Positions 1 to 10,327 are shown, counted from the stretch's first letter. The stretch: 64,000 bases of DNA from Neolewinella agarilytica (GCF_900110645.1 NZ_FOFB01000007.1:124001-188000), one strand, 5' to 3'. Numbers and translations: made by a program. Notes: a model not told the origin generated them from the letters alone.

Positions 1-2
1 AG

Positions 3-578
3 ATAAGCACAACCGTCACGGTTGTTGATGGCCCGACATTCTCCTTGGAGTTAGGGCAGGACACCACCATTATTTTCGCCGACAGTATTCAGCTGACGCC
101 AGATATCATCGGTGGAATCGATACGCTGATTTACGACTGGAGAGGCGCTTACCCGGGTACGCTTTCCTGTACGGATTGTCGGGAGCCATTCGCCAGACCG
201 GAGTATGAAATTGATTACGACCTCGTCATTACGGATGGAAACGGATGTATGGCGGAAGACCGGATCCGGGTCAGTGTAAGGAAAATCAGAGAGGTTGCGG
301 TAGCGACCGGGTTCAGCCCCAACAATGATTCGGCCAACGATATTCTTTTTGTGCAGGGGCGCCCGGGTACCCGCGTCGTCAGCTTTGCAGTTTACGATCG
401 TTGGAGTAACCTGTTGTTCGAGGACGGGGAGTTTGAAGTAAACGATGATTCACATGGCTGGGATGGCACCTATAAGGGCGAGCCCGTTAACGCCGGCGTT
501 TACATTTACCGTATGGTTATTGAGTACGAGGATGCATCCCGTGAGACCCTCGCAGGTGAAACCACACTGATCCGCTAA
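3..578 (+). CDS. C-terminal part of a gliding-motility-associated (CHU_C, T9SS type B) surface protein; 5' end outside window
   Basis: The frame is open from the left edge to the TAA at 576-578, so this is the 3' end of a longer gene. The last ~95 residues carry the CHU_C signature: FSPNND near residue 100 of the visible part, then YDRWSN, GWDGTYKG and a Y-rich GVYIYRM strand ending TTLIR. In Bacteroidota this domain directs export by the type IX secretion system and cell-surface display. The preceding segment with paired cysteines (CTDC) resembles the linker just before CHU_C in the 2149-residue protein downstream. A PorP/SprF gene follows 36 bp later, the usual partner arrangement. The full-length function cannot be judged. 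Confidence 0.85.
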   Translation: MSTTVTVVDGPTFSLELGQDTTIIFADSIQLTPDIIGGIDTLIYDWRGAYPGTLSCTDCREPFARPEYEIDYDLVITDGNGCMAEDRIRVSVRKIREVAVATGFSPNNDSANDILFVQGRPGTRVVSFAVYDRWSNLLFEDGEFEVNDDSHGWDGTYKGEPVNAGVYIYRMVIEYEDASRETLAGETTLIR

Positions 579-614
579 TTTTTGCCGTTTCTATCGCTTC
601 AAAAGCTAATCCCC

Positions 615-1685
615 TTGAAAAAAAATTGCTCTACACTTTTACTTTTTGCGTTCCTGTTGTTGCCTTTTTTGGCGCATACGCAGGATGCAAGGTATGCTCA
701 AATGGCAGCAGCGCCTCAACTTACCAATCCTGCCATGACGGGGATGATGGCCGGTGAACTTAGGTTTACGGCTAACTACCGCGCCCTCTACGGAAGTATC
801 CTGGAAAGTGAAGGCTATCGAAGCATCGGTGCCGGAATCGAATGGAGGCGCCCTGCCGGCAATGGGAACTTCTTTGGTATTGGCGCACAGTTACAACGGG
901 ACGAGGCGGGCAGTAGTGAGTTCATCCGTAGTCAGGGCTTGATCGGCGTGAGCTATCAACAACACATTGGCGGCTCCCGCAGAAGAGGTGTTGCCCACTT
1001 TCTTACCGGAGGCGCTCAGATTGGTGTCGGGCAGCGGGGCTTCGACTTCAACAAACTCTGGTTTTCTCAACAATACTTTGTGGACAATACCACCCGGGAA
1101 GCATTTCTGGACCAAAGCCGTGCCTCCGGTGAGCTATACGGAGGGCGCGGAGCCGGCACCTACCTTGATGTCAATGCCGGCCTGGGTTACTTCGGCAGCT
1201 TTGGCGAACGCATGGGAGCTTACTTTGGCGTAGGTGTCTTTCACCTGACGCAGCCAGATGTTTCGCCCCTACCCGGCCAGTCTGATGTATTAGACCAACG
1301 CTTTGTAATTCATGGTGGCGGGGAAGTTCCGTTGGGGAGAGGAGATATGAGCCTCCTGCCCGCCGCCCGAATCATGCTTCAGGGGCCATCCTATGAAGCG
1401 CTTTTCGGTACGAACGTCCGCTACACCGAAGGCCGCTGGAAAGAGGTTGCTCTTAGGGCTGGTATCTGGGGGCAAATCAGCAATCAGTCAGGCGACTCAC
1501 CGGGCTTTAATGCCTGGATCGTTTCGGTAGCGCTGGAGACCGAAAAACTCCAGTTTGGCGTAAGCTACGACCTGGCCGTCGGTGACCTGAATACCATAGC
1601 CAACAGCCGTGGCGGTTGGGAGCTAAGCATGATCTATGTACTACCCGCCAGCTACCGGGAAAAGGTCATTTGCCCCAAGTTTTAG
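615..1685 (+). CDS. PorP/SprF family type IX secretion outer-membrane protein
   Basis: About 356 residues. The N-terminus has the family hallmark just after a signal peptide: QDARYAQ, then LTNPAMTGM and an R-x-x-NYR motif. The rest alternates short amphipathic strands with glycines, as in an outer-membrane beta-barrel. PorP/SprF proteins help secrete or anchor CHU_C-type T9SS cargo, and genes for such cargo lie on both sides. I place the start at TTG 615, which gives a clean signal peptide (two lysines, Leu/Phe core, AHTQ cleavage site). An in-frame TTG at 582 would add 11 residues. The cleavage-site codons at 671-689 contain a near copy of the dispersed GGCGC-N3-CGCAGGTGCA word. Confidence 0.85.
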   Translation: MKKNCSTLLLFAFLLLPFLAHTQDARYAQMAAAPQLTNPAMTGMMAGELRFTANYRALYGSILESEGYRSIGAGIEWRRPAGNGNFFGIGAQLQRDEAGSSEFIRSQGLIGVSYQQHIGGSRRRGVAHFLTGGAQIGVGQRGFDFNKLWFSQQYFVDNTTREAFLDQSRASGELYGGRGAGTYLDVNAGLGYFGSFGERMGAYFGVGVFHLTQPDVSPLPGQSDVLDQRFVIHGGGEVPLGRGDMSLLPAARIMLQGPSYEALFGTNVRYTEGRWKEVALRAGIWGQISNQSGDSPGFNAWIVSVALETEKLQFGVSYDLAVGDLNTIANSRGGWELSMIYVLPASYREKVICPKF

Positions 1686-1813
1686 TCACTTCGCCCTGCT
1701 TTTACGTTTTTTCATTGCATCCTGCGCTCCGTCGCCCGTTTACGGCTGGCAATGAATGACCGGCCTTCATAAACTGCTTTCTGTCAAATAATTACCGACG
1801 GACAAGTTGCTGA

Positions 1814-1843
1814 TTGATTTGCCAGAATCAAGCTTTACCTTTG
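1814..1843 (+). promoter_or_regulatory. Bacteroidota-type promoter for the 2149-residue adhesin gene
   Basis: TTG (1814-1816), 19 nt, then TACCTTTG (1836-1843) matches the TTG / TAnnTTTG -33/-7 pattern of Bacteroidota. Transcription would start near 1850, giving a ~105-nt leader. Confidence 0.5.
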
Positions 1844-1954
1844 CAAAACTATACTTGAACAACATCCGGTAATTTTTTACGGCCGCTTTTCATCAGCTAA
1901 ATGCTGACTTTTGCCACCAGTTTTCGTCTGACTTTTACATTTCCGGTCTAACAC

Positions 1955-4900
1955 ATGAACATGAAATTTTCGCTCATCACATTGATGTTGCTTCTGTATA
2001 CGTCTTTGGCGTACGGACAAACATTTGATTTAACCGTTTTCGATCAACCTGAAAAATATGAGCTTAGTGTTGATGGTGAGCAGGAAATTATTCTACGGAT
2101 CGGTGGGCTTTCAGTAGGCGAACCATACGGTATACAACTCCACAATCAGCCAAGAAATTTTCTCTTTGACTTCGGCACCTTCCCGGAAGGAACAGACCGG
2201 CTGTCTCCCGGTTTCCTGAGTGGTGTTGCGATGGAAGAGTCCATTAGTGTATGTGTCAGCGAATTGCTGGACGGCCCGGGAACGCTTACCCTTACCCTTC
2301 GCAAAAACAACCTGTTCAGCCGGGTGAAGTCTTCAGCCTCCACCTTCGAGGTGGCCAACAGTAATAATCTGGATTCGATGCTGAATATCGTTTTTCGAAA
2401 CGAGAGTTGCTTCGATCTGTTCCCTAATAGTATCACTTCCGGCGTAAGAACGCTGGGAGATGGTCGCCGCGTGATGCAAACTGGTGTTTTTTCCGGAGGG
2501 GTGGACGCTTTCGACATGGAGAACGGGATCATCATGTCTACGGGTGCCGTAACCGATGCTGTAGGCCCTAATGCGTCAAGCCCCCGAAGTGTAAACTATG
2601 TCGGCATTAACAATACGATTGATTCTGATGCCAATAGTCTGATACCGCCTAACTTTTGTTCTCAGGGGCCAAATGATCCTCCTTGCTATTCTGACGTAGC
2701 GATACTGTCTTTTGACTTCATCCCCACCACTGATACGATATCATTCAACTATATTTTCTTCTCTGAGGAGTATTGTCTTGCACTGGACGGAGGTTTTGCC
2801 GCTGACGCTTTCGCCTTTTTTCTTGAAGGACCAAATGTTCTTCCTAACGGACGGCAAAACATAGCCCGCTTACCCTCCGGGGAAGTTGTATCGTCCAGGA
2901 CAATGAATCACATAGAGACTCCTTCCATTTTCCGCGACAACTCCTTCAACAGTTTCTCTCCCTGTACCAACAACCCAAACGACCCGATTGCGCAGCAACA
3001 AACCGCTTACGATGGTTTTTCCAGGAAGCTTAACGTTAAGGCTGCCGTTACCCCCTGTGAACGGCACACCCTCAAATTGATGGTCCTAGATGCCCTGGAC
3101 GCCAATCTGGATTCGGGCATTCTTCTCGAAGCGGGTTCCTTTACCGCAGGGCTCATCTCCGATCCGGAGCCTTCCGTTCAGGGTATTGCCGGGGCGATCA
3201 ATCCGGTAGAAGGCTGTGATACAGCTTCCATCACCTTTAGCCGGTTATTCTCTGACACCTCTGATATTGCTCAGCCTCTGTTCGTCAACTACAACCTGAT
3301 TACGACGGGGGGCGGGCTAAATCTGGCCGACAACGGCCTTGACTTCGACCTCCCGCCATCTCCATTTGTTATTCCTCCCGGAGACACCAGCGGCACCTTG
3401 AGAATTCCTATCCTTGCCGATGCCCTGGCAGCTGAAGGTGTGGAAGCTTTCATCATTAAATATGATGGCACCTGTAACTGTGACCAAAACCGGGACACCT
3501 TCTACATTCAGGACGCGGTCAACCTGGAAGTAGATTTGACGCCCGACCAGACGCTTTGTGCCGGAGACGATCTCATTCTGGAAGCTGACGTCAGTGGCGG
3601 TAAACCACGGTACACTTACCAATGGCCGAACGGGCTGGACACCAGCCGCGTAACCTATACCTCCACGGGGCGGGACACCACCATCCAGTTTGTCGTAACG
3701 GACAGTTGTGGCCTCATGGGTACCGGCGCCATCAACATTATGGCTCCTGCCGTCTCTGCGGCTACCGCCGGAGACTTCTCCTTGTGTAACGACCCAATCG
3801 CTACCGTCCCCCTGGATGTGGAAGGCACTCCACCTTTCAATGTACGATTGCGGATTGACTCCAGTGACACCATCAGAGAGGTGGATTATACTGTTACTCA
3901 GGACACGAGCTTCACCTTTGATTATCCGGCTACCATAAGCCTGGTTGAGGTGACTGATGACTCCGGCTGCGGAGGCTCGGCCACGGGTAGGGCTGTTATC
4001 CGTGCAGCGGACCTGACCGTTACACCGCTACTAACTGATCCGGACTGTAATACCTCCACCGGCAACATTACCCTGACGGTTGCCGGCGGGAACGCCAACC
4101 ATACCTTCAGCTGGATGGATGATGCGGGCCAAACGGGGCCAAACCGCAGCAACCTGCCCGTTGGCAGTTATACGGTTACCATTGCTCCCGTCAGTGACCC
4201 GAGCTGTGCGGAGAACTTTACCTATATCCTTAATCCGCCGACGGCGCTGGTCATCGATTCTATTGATTACTCATTGCCTGATTGCCCCGGGGAGACCATC
4301 ATTCTTTCTCCCATTGTATCCGGCGGTACTGCTCCCTACGAATTCTTCTGGCCCGACAGTCTGAGCATGGATAGTTTGTTGAGCATCACGACTCAAACCG
4401 GCAGAAGGGTCTATCCGGTAGTGGTGACGGACAACTGTGGCGTTGAGGTAACCGACTCTGTTGTTATTGACCTACCCGTTTTTTCCGTTGAGTTAAGCGG
4501 ACGCTACTCCTTATGTAACACTGACCCCGTACAGGTTCCCTTTACGGTTTCCGGCCCCGCTGGAACGTATGCCGTTGAAGTTCAGACGGATTCTTCTGGC
4601 CTTAGCCAGCTGGATACCCTAATGCTCACTGTTGGAGTGACTGACGTTCTCTTTTCAACGCCTGCAACAATAACCGTCATCAGCATTCGTAACGCTGCAG
4701 ATTGTAGCGGAGAGATTGTCGACGGGCAAGCAACGGTAGTTGACCCTGACCTGCGATTTAACCCGACGGTGGACCAGGTCCGCTGCCGTGGCGAAGCCAC
4801 GGGTAGCATCCTGCTGACGGCTCCGGCTAACGTCCCCGTTACCTTCGCCTGGTCTGACGGCGGCAACACCAGCGGCAACCGGACGGGGCTCTCTGCCGGC

Positions 4901-7900
4901 AGCTATACGGTGACCATTTCGGACGCTATGGACGCCAGCTGTTTTATTGACACTACCTTTAACATTACGGAGCCAGCGGCATTAACGGTTGCTTTGGCTA
5001 ATGGTAATTTGAGCTGTCCCCTGGCAGCCGATACGATTATACCCACCGTAATGGGCGGCACCCCACCCTACACTTTCCTGTGGCGGGACAGTCTCACGAC
5101 TGACAGCCTGCTGCCCGTATCCGTTGGTGGAGGAAATACAACTTATACTGTTGAGGTAACGGATGCCTGTATGACTACCAGCACGGCCTTCATCAGTTAC
5201 AGCTTTGAAGACGTCAGGGCCTCCGTAGGTGGCACCTATGGCGTCTGTAACCCTCCTTTCAACGTCGATGTACCGTTCGCTCTTAGCGGCAGTACAAGCT
5301 ACGAGCTGGACATTCTGGAAAATGGCGTCCCCAGAACGCTGTCTCTCACGGGTAACACAACCATCAATTATAATACAGCAACGACCATTGAGCTCGTGGA
5401 AGTCAGAGGAGCGGATGGCTGTGTGGGCCTGGTTAATGGTACGGCACGCGTCATTGACTCCGATTTCATGGTCACTTCAGCCACTACCAACGTCAGCTGT
5501 GCCGGCGGAAGTGACGGGGCGCTGGATCTGACCGTCAACGGAGACCCAACGGCCTACACCTATGACTGGGCGACGCCTGGTCTTTCCGGGGCTAACCCTA
5601 CTGGTTTGCCAGCGGGTACTTACCCCGTTCGGATTACGGACCTGTCTCCCAGCGCTTGTTTCTTTGATACCTTCTTCGTTGTCGCAGAACCAGACATGCT
5701 CCTTTCCGCTGAAGTAACGGCTCTCCCCAATTGCCCGGGAGAATTACTCGACATTGCAGTAAGCGTTACGGGAGGAAGTCTCCCCTACTCCTTTAATTGG
5801 GAAAACGGTGCTTCTTCTGACAGCGTCTACCAGATCACTACCTTACCAGGGCTTACCCGCTACCCGGTAGTCGTTACGGACAATTGCGGGCTGGTGGCCA
5901 ACGATACGGTTACGGTAATTCTTGAAGACGTTCAGGCTGCCATCAGCGGTAACTATTCAATTTGTAATGCGCCCTTCAACGTGGACGTACCGCTGACCCT
6001 CAGCGGAAGCAACCGCTATGAAGTCACCCTGCGGGAAAACGGGATTGATCGCACTTTCATCGCATTGGGAGACACGCTGCTGAATTACAACTCAGTGGCC
6101 ACGATACAACTGATTTCGGTCTTTGGCCTCGGCAGCTGCCCGGGGGCAGCGGGAGGCATTGCCAACGTAACGGATGCGACCTTTAGCGTTGTGCCCACCG
6201 TCACCGATGTAGCCTGTGCGGGACTTCCGGAGGGCGCCATCAGTGTAGTCGTTAATAACAATAATGCGGCTTATACCTTCAGCTGGGACCGGGCCGGGCT
6301 AAGCGGCCCTTCCATAGATAACCTTACCTCGGGTACTTATAGCTTAACCGTAACGGAAACTGCGGCAACGGCCTGTCTTTGGGATACGACCTTCACCATT
6401 CTGGAGCCAGCCTCCGTCATCAGTTTGTTACAGGACAGCAGCCGCAATGAGACTTGTTCCGCATTAGCTTACGCCAGTGCCACCTACACCGGAGGCACCG
6501 GGCAGCTCACCTACCGCTGGAGTAATGGCACAATGGGTAATGTACTCGGAGACGTGGCTGCAGGAGCTTATGACCTGACGATCAGCGACGAGAATAGTTG
6601 TGAAATTGTCCGCTCCTTTAATTTACAGGACCGCACGGTTACCGTTTTATCCACCATTTCCGCCTCTGAGCCTGAGTTAAGCTGTAACCAGACCAGCCTG
6701 GAGCTGAGCGCCCAGCAAAACACTCAAGCCGTCAGGTGGCAATGGACGGATCAGGACCAGAACAACCTGGGAACTGACCGGACCATCTCCGTGTCTGCCC
6801 CGGGCCGTTATTTCGTGGAGGTCTTTGACCCGGCAAGCAATTGTACGGCCCTGGACTCCATTGACATCGGGCAAAGCGCCGATCTGATCGATCTGGTATT
6901 ACCGACGATCAGCCCGCTGACCTGTACTGATCAGATCATTGACATCACGGTAAGTCACCCTGACTACACGGATTCGGTAAGGTATGAATGGCGTCTTAAC
7001 GGAGGCAGTATCATTGGCACATCTGCCACTTTGCCATCTGTCAGTACGCCGGGGAACTATGAAGTAACCGTAATACGGGAGGACAATGGATGTCCGACCG
7101 TTGCGACAACGGAAGTAGCCATTGACCAGGATCCGCCTACGGTGTCTAACCCCACTCCACAGGTAGTACTCAATTGCCGGCTGCCCGACGTGGCTGTTTT
7201 CATTACGGCCAACGGGCCCTATCGTTTTGCATGGTCTACGGCTAACGGGAACTTCACCGCTCCTTTAACCGAACCCGGCACCCGCGTTGATCGCCCCGGA
7301 ATTTATTCTGTGCTGGTAACGGATACGCTTAATGGTTGTACCACTACGGCGAGCGTAGAAGTTATTCAGAACGGCGTTACGCTCACACCTCTGGCGGGTA
7401 ATGACCAACCTCTGATTTGTGACGGCGCCGGGACGCTGCTTAACGGCAACTTCTCTCCCCGCCTCGCGGGCTCTACCGGACGGTGGTACGCTCCTGACGG
7501 ACGGGTAATCAGCGAATCTACCCGGGCCTTTGCCCAGGAAGCAGGTCCATTTGTCTTTGAAGCTATTCACCCGGAATCCGGTTGTAGCTCCTTCGATACA
7601 GTGATGGTTGTTTCGGAAGCACCAACGGCTGTTTCTTACAGCATTCAGCAGCCCCCCTGCCCCGAAGTAGGTGGACGGATCTTCGTTTCTGGCGTAACCG
7701 GCATGCACCCTCCCTACGAATTCAGCAGCCCCACGGGAGTGACCGAACCCTTCGGTACGGGACTTCGTGGACTGCCCGAAGGAAGTAATGTTTTAGTCGT
7801 TACGGATGCACTGGGCTGTGAGCTACGGGATACCTTCCTGATCTTTGCCTCCGGGGAATTTACCGGCTCCGCTGAGGACGTCAGCGTTCAGCTGGGAGAA

Positions 7901-8404
7901 GAAGCGATACTCGGCGTAGAGACGAACCGGGGCGACGGAGCGCTGGTGCAGTGGGAGTGGTCTAACCTCCCGGATTCAACGGCCTGCCTCACTTGCCCGG
8001 AGCCAAGGGTTAATTCGCTGGAATCCTTTGTGGCACTCCTAACCGTGGCTGACTCAAACGGTTGTGTATTGGAGCTTCGGCAAAACGTATTCGTTACGGA
8101 GCAGGAACTCGTCTATATGCCCAATGCTTTTAGCCCTAATAACGGAGATGGGGTAAACGACATTTACACCGTGTTTGGCAATCCGGAATTTGTAACTAAC
8201 GTATCAGCTTTCCGGATTTTTGACCGCTGGGGCAACCTGGTTTTCAATAATGAGAACTTTATGGTCAACGACCCGAATGAAGGCTGGGACGGTATGAACG
8301 CGGGGCAAAAAGCGCCCGCGGCCGTATATGTCTTCAGCGTTGAGGTAGAATACTATGACAAACGGACAGAGGTGATTCAGGGTAGCTTTACCCTGGTACG
8401 GTAA
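1955..8404 (+). CDS. Giant surface adhesin: choice-of-anchor L domain, tandem modules, CHU_C T9SS domain
   Basis: 2149 residues. Signal peptide 1-22 (cleavage near AYGQ), then a choice-of-anchor-L-type region (about 140-400: GIIMSTGAV, YIFFSEEY, ADAFAFFL). About four tandem modules of ~240 residues follow (about 527-1490), each with a GG-x-x-P-Y-x-F-x-W strand, VVTDNCG and a Y-x-(L/I/V)-CN motif, as in SprB-type repeats. More Ig/PKD-like domains precede a C-terminal CHU_C domain (about 2053-2149: FSPNNGDGVND, FDRWGN, GWDG). Known T9SS type B proteins of this shape are long surface adhesins used in gliding or attachment; the ligand is unknown. ATG 1955 is the start, with a second ATG two codons later. 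It follows a PorP/SprF gene by 269 bp and has its own promoter. Confidence 0.85.
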   Translation: MNMKFSLITLMLLLYTSLAYGQTFDLTVFDQPEKYELSVDGEQEIILRIGGLSVGEPYGIQLHNQPRNFLFDFGTFPEGTDRLSPGFLSGVAMEESISVCVSELLDGPGTLTLTLRKNNLFSRVKSSASTFEVANSNNLDSMLNIVFRNESCFDLFPNSITSGVRTLGDGRRVMQTGVFSGGVDAFDMENGIIMSTGAVTDAVGPNASSPRSVNYVGINNTIDSDANSLIPPNFCSQGPNDPPCYSDVAILSFDFIPTTDTISFNYIFFSEEYCLALDGGFAADAFAFFLEGPNVLPNGRQNIARLPSGEVVSSRTMNHIETPSIFRDNSFNSFSPCTNNPNDPIAQQQTAYDGFSRKLNVKAAVTPCERHTLKLMVLDALDANLDSGILLEAGSFTAGLISDPEPSVQGIAGAINPVEGCDTASITFSRLFSDTSDIAQPLFVNYNLITTGGGLNLADNGLDFDLPPSPFVIPPGDTSGTLRIPILADALAAEGVEAFIIKYDGTCNCDQNRDTFYIQDAVNLEVDLTPDQTLCAGDDLILEADVSGGKPRYTYQWPNGLDTSRVTYTSTGRDTTIQFVVTDSCGLMGTGAINIMAPAVSAATAGDFSLCNDPIATVPLDVEGTPPFNVRLRIDSSDTIREVDYTVTQDTSFTFDYPATISLVEVTDDSGCGGSATGRAVIRAADLTVTPLLTDPDCNTSTGNITLTVAGGNANHTFSWMDDAGQTGPNRSNLPVGSYTVTIAPVSDPSCAENFTYILNPPTALVIDSIDYSLPDCPGETIILSPIVSGGTAPYEFFWPDSLSMDSLLSITTQTGRRVYPVVVTDNCGVEVTDSVVIDLPVFSVELSGRYSLCNTDPVQVPFTVSGPAGTYAVEVQTDSSGLSQLDTLMLTVGVTDVLFSTPATITVISIRNAADCSGEIVDGQATVVDPDLRFNPTVDQVRCRGEATGSILLTAPANVPVTFAWSDGGNTSGNRTGLSAGSYTVTISDAMDASCFIDTTFNITEPAALTVALANGNLSCPLAADTIIPTVMGGTPPYTFLWRDSLTTDSLLPVSVGGGNTTYTVEVTDACMTTSTAFISYSFEDVRASVGGTYGVCNPPFNVDVPFALSGSTSYELDILENGVPRTLSLTGNTTINYNTATTIELVEVRGADGCVGLVNGTARVIDSDFMVTSATTNVSCAGGSDGALDLTVNGDPTAYTYDWATPGLSGANPTGLPAGTYPVRITDLSPSACFFDTFFVVAEPDMLLSAEVTALPNCPGELLDIAVSVTGGSLPYSFNWENGASSDSVYQITTLPGLTRYPVVVTDNCGLVANDTVTVILEDVQAAISGNYSICNAPFNVDVPLTLSGSNRYEVTLRENGIDRTFIALGDTLLNYNSVATIQLISVFGLGSCPGAAGGIANVTDATFSVVPTVTDVACAGLPEGAISVVVNNNNAAYTFSWDRAGLSGPSIDNLTSGTYSLTVTETAATACLWDTTFTILEPASVISLLQDSSRNETCSALAYASATYTGGTGQLTYRWSNGTMGNVLGDVAAGAYDLTISDENSCEIVRSFNLQDRTVTVLSTISASEPELSCNQTSLELSAQQNTQAVRWQWTDQDQNNLGTDRTISVSAPGRYFVEVFDPASNCTALDSIDIGQSADLIDLVLPTISPLTCTDQIIDITVSHPDYTDSVRYEWRLNGGSIIGTSATLPSVSTPGNYEVTVIREDNGCPTVATTEVAIDQDPPTVSNPTPQVVLNCRLPDVAVFITANGPYRFAWSTANGNFTAPLTEPGTRVDRPGIYSVLVTDTLNGCTTTASVEVIQNGVTLTPLAGNDQPLICDGAGTLLNGNFSPRLAGSTGRWYAPDGRVISESTRAFAQEAGPFVFEAIHPESGCSSFDTVMVVSEAPTAVSYSIQQPPCPEVGGRIFVSGVTGMHPPYEFSSPTGVTEPFGTGLRGLPEGSNVLVVTDALGCELRDTFLIFASGEFTGSAEDVSVQLGEEAILGVETNRGDGALVQWEWSNLPDSTACLTCPEPRVNSLESFVALLTVADSNGCVLELRQNVFVTEQELVYMPNAFSPNNGDGVNDIYTVFGNPEFVTNVSAFRIFDRWGNLVFNNENFMVNDPNEGWDGMNAGQKAPAAVYVFSVEVEYYDKRTEVIQGSFTLVR

Positions 8405-8516
8405 GCCTGTACCTGATCTGTTTCGAAATGAAAATTGCGAAAAGGCCGCACGAACATAGCCGTAACTGCTACCGTTGGGTAAGTAAGAGTGTATTATTAA
8501 TTCTATCAGTTTTATC

Positions 8517-8750
8517 ATGCAAAATATCAATCTACGTAACTGCTCCGAAATGGTGGCAGAAGCCAACTATGACGCGGTCGCTCAGACCCTGCTGCTCACT
8601 TACCAAAGTGGTAATACGACCATTGCCTACCAGGGGGTACCGGATACTATATTCCGGGAGCTCTGCCAGTCGGATTATCCTGACTTATGTATTCGCTTCA
8701 AGATCCAGGCGAGCCACCCATTCCGACGGGTGGATCGGGAAAGAAATTGA
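8517..8750 (+). CDS. KTSC-domain-like small protein
   Basis: 77 residues. The fold-like pattern of the KTSC family is visible: a short strand, then LLLTYQSGNTTIAYQGVP, a helix (DTIFRELCQSD), and a final K/H-x-F-R-R-V motif. KTSC domains are small alpha/beta modules, often stand-alone or fused to lysyl-tRNA-synthetase-like or phage proteins, with no settled function. The ATG lies 112 bp after the adhesin stop with no obvious promoter in between. The extreme C-terminus is very basic. Confidence 0.6.
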   Translation: MQNINLRNCSEMVAEANYDAVAQTLLLTYQSGNTTIAYQGVPDTIFRELCQSDYPDLCIRFKIQASHPFRRVDRERN

Positions 8751-8882
8751 GCCCCTTCTGTTGGGCTTCAGGGAATTTTTCATCAGCTCCTGCCGGGCTA
8801 ATACTTCTGATGGTTCAGCCGTAGGCCTGAACCGGCATTACCAAATGCCTGCGTCGGAGTGGTTTGGGCAACTTAGGTATAT

Positions 8883-8890
8883 TACCTTTG
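8883..8890 (+). promoter_or_regulatory. -7 box TACCTTTG for the lipoprotein-pyrF operon
   Basis: Perfect TAnnTTTG, 16 nt before ATG 8907. A TTTG at 8863-8866 lies 16 nt upstream and could be the -33 element. Confidence 0.55.
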
Positions 8891-8906
8891 CGGAAAATTC
8901 CTTCCC

Positions 8907-9521
8907 ATGCTAAGAGCCGCTTCTTTTATGACCATTACTCTGCTGATGGTTTGCTGCTTTGCCTGCACCTCGACCGAACCAGAAGCAGCAGAAGAAACTA
9001 TCCTTTCCAAAGAAACCGAAGGCGGAGACACCACCGCTCGGGTTACCACACTGGAATATCTGGAGCTGGACCTTCCGGAACGCTATTACGTTGTGTTCCG
9101 GCAAGATCTTTCTCTGCTGGACATGAACGGCTTTCTGGCTATGGAGAGTGATGCATTGAATAAGGCTGCTAAAGAGGCCAAGCTAAAAACCACGGGTCCC
9201 AGCACCAGCCTTTTTTACGAATGGGACACGGACCGTGGCTGGGGAGACGCTGCCGTAGCCCTTCCCGTAGCTGCCGGAGCCAGTCTGCCGCCATACGTTA
9301 CCATTGCCCTGCCGCCCCAAAAAGCCATCGCCCTCGAGCTGGACGGGCCTTATGATGGTCTTTCCGCAATGCACTATGCCCTCGACGCAGAACTGAAGCG
9401 CCGCGGCCTGACCGCCGCTAAACCGAGCATCGAAGAATATACCGTCGGCCCGCTGGATACGAAAGATCCGACCCAGTTCAAGACCCGACTTATTTACACC
9501 TACGAAAACCCTGAGAAATGA
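8907..9521 (+). CDS. Lipoprotein with GyrI-like / effector-binding domain
   Basis: 204 residues. A hydrophobic signal ends in a cysteine-rich stretch; C20 is the likely lipidated residue. The mature part ends in IEEYTVGPLDTKDP followed by FKTRLIY, the characteristic last segment of the GyrI-like/AraC effector-binding (SOUL-like) fold. Such domains bind small hydrophobic molecules, and anchored versions occur in Bacteroidota as standalone lipoproteins. The stop overlaps the pyrF start by 4 nt (ATGA), so the two are translationally coupled, though no functional link to pyrimidine synthesis is evident. Confidence 0.65.
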   Translation: MLRAASFMTITLLMVCCFACTSTEPEAAEETILSKETEGGDTTARVTTLEYLELDLPERYYVVFRQDLSLLDMNGFLAMESDALNKAAKEAKLKTTGPSTSLFYEWDTDRGWGDAAVALPVAAGASLPPYVTIALPPQKAIALELDGPYDGLSAMHYALDAELKRRGLTAAKPSIEEYTVGPLDTKDPTQFKTRLIYTYENPEK

Positions 9522-10327
9522 CCCGTGCCGAATTATTTGCTCAGATACAGGAGAAACAAAGCTTCCTTTGTGTTGGGCTGGATGCCGACCCGAAGAAAAT
9601 GCCGCCCCACCTGAAGGGCGATGTCCTGGCCTTCAATAAGGCCATCATTGATGCAACCCGGGATCTATGCGTTGCTTACAAGCCCAACACTGCTTTCTAC
9701 GAAGCATTGGGGCTGGATGGGATGCGCGTCCTGAAAGACACCATTGCCTACATCGGCGAAGATCACTTCGTCATTGCTGATGCTAAACGCGGCGACATCG
9801 GTAACACCAGCCGCTACTACGCCAGCTTCGCCTTCAATACCCTTGGAGCAAATGCCATCACGGTCGCCCCTTACATGGGCGCGGACTCCGTAGAACCCTT
9901 TTTGGAGTATGAAGGCAAATGGACCATCCTGCTGGCTCTAACCAGCAACAAGGGTAGCCAGGACTTTCAGCACGCCAGCCAGGATGGCGGTGTTCCCCTC
10001 TACGCCAAAGTGATGACGCGAGCTACTGACTGGGGCAGCGCGGATCAGCTGATGTTTGTCTGCGGAGCCACCAAGGCCGAGAAATTTGCCGAACTGCGGG
10101 CGCTTACGCCCGATCACTTTTTTCTGGTTCCGGGCATCGGGGCGCAGGGCGGAGACCTGGAGGGTGTCTGTAAAAACGGAATGAATGATCATTGCGGATT
10201 ATTAGTAAACAGTAGTCGGGGAATCCTCTATGCCGGTCAGGATGAGGACTTTGCCGCCGCTTCGCGGGCCGCTGCACTGTCTCTGCAAACACAAATGGCA
10301 AAAGCATTGAAAAATTATCTCCCATAA
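9518..10327 (+). CDS. pyrF: Orotidine 5'-phosphate decarboxylase
   Basis: 269 residues, the length of the long (type 2) bacterial form. It decarboxylates OMP to UMP, the last step of de novo UMP synthesis, in the cytoplasm. The catalytic signature DAKRGDIGNTS is present, with D88 and K90 as the expected Asp-Lys pair, and VGLDADP near the N-terminus and VPGIGAQGGD near the C-terminus fit the phosphate-binding barrel ends. It starts within the stop of the upstream lipoprotein gene and is followed after 84 bp by tRNA-His, so it is probably the last protein gene of a two-gene operon. Confidence 0.95.
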   Translation: MTRAELFAQIQEKQSFLCVGLDADPKKMPPHLKGDVLAFNKAIIDATRDLCVAYKPNTAFYEALGLDGMRVLKDTIAYIGEDHFVIADAKRGDIGNTSRYYASFAFNTLGANAITVAPYMGADSVEPFLEYEGKWTILLALTSNKGSQDFQHASQDGGVPLYAKVMTRATDWGSADQLMFVCGATKAEKFAELRALTPDHFFLVPGIGAQGGDLEGVCKNGMNDHCGLLVNSSRGILYAGQDEDFAAASRAAALSLQTQMAKALKNYLP

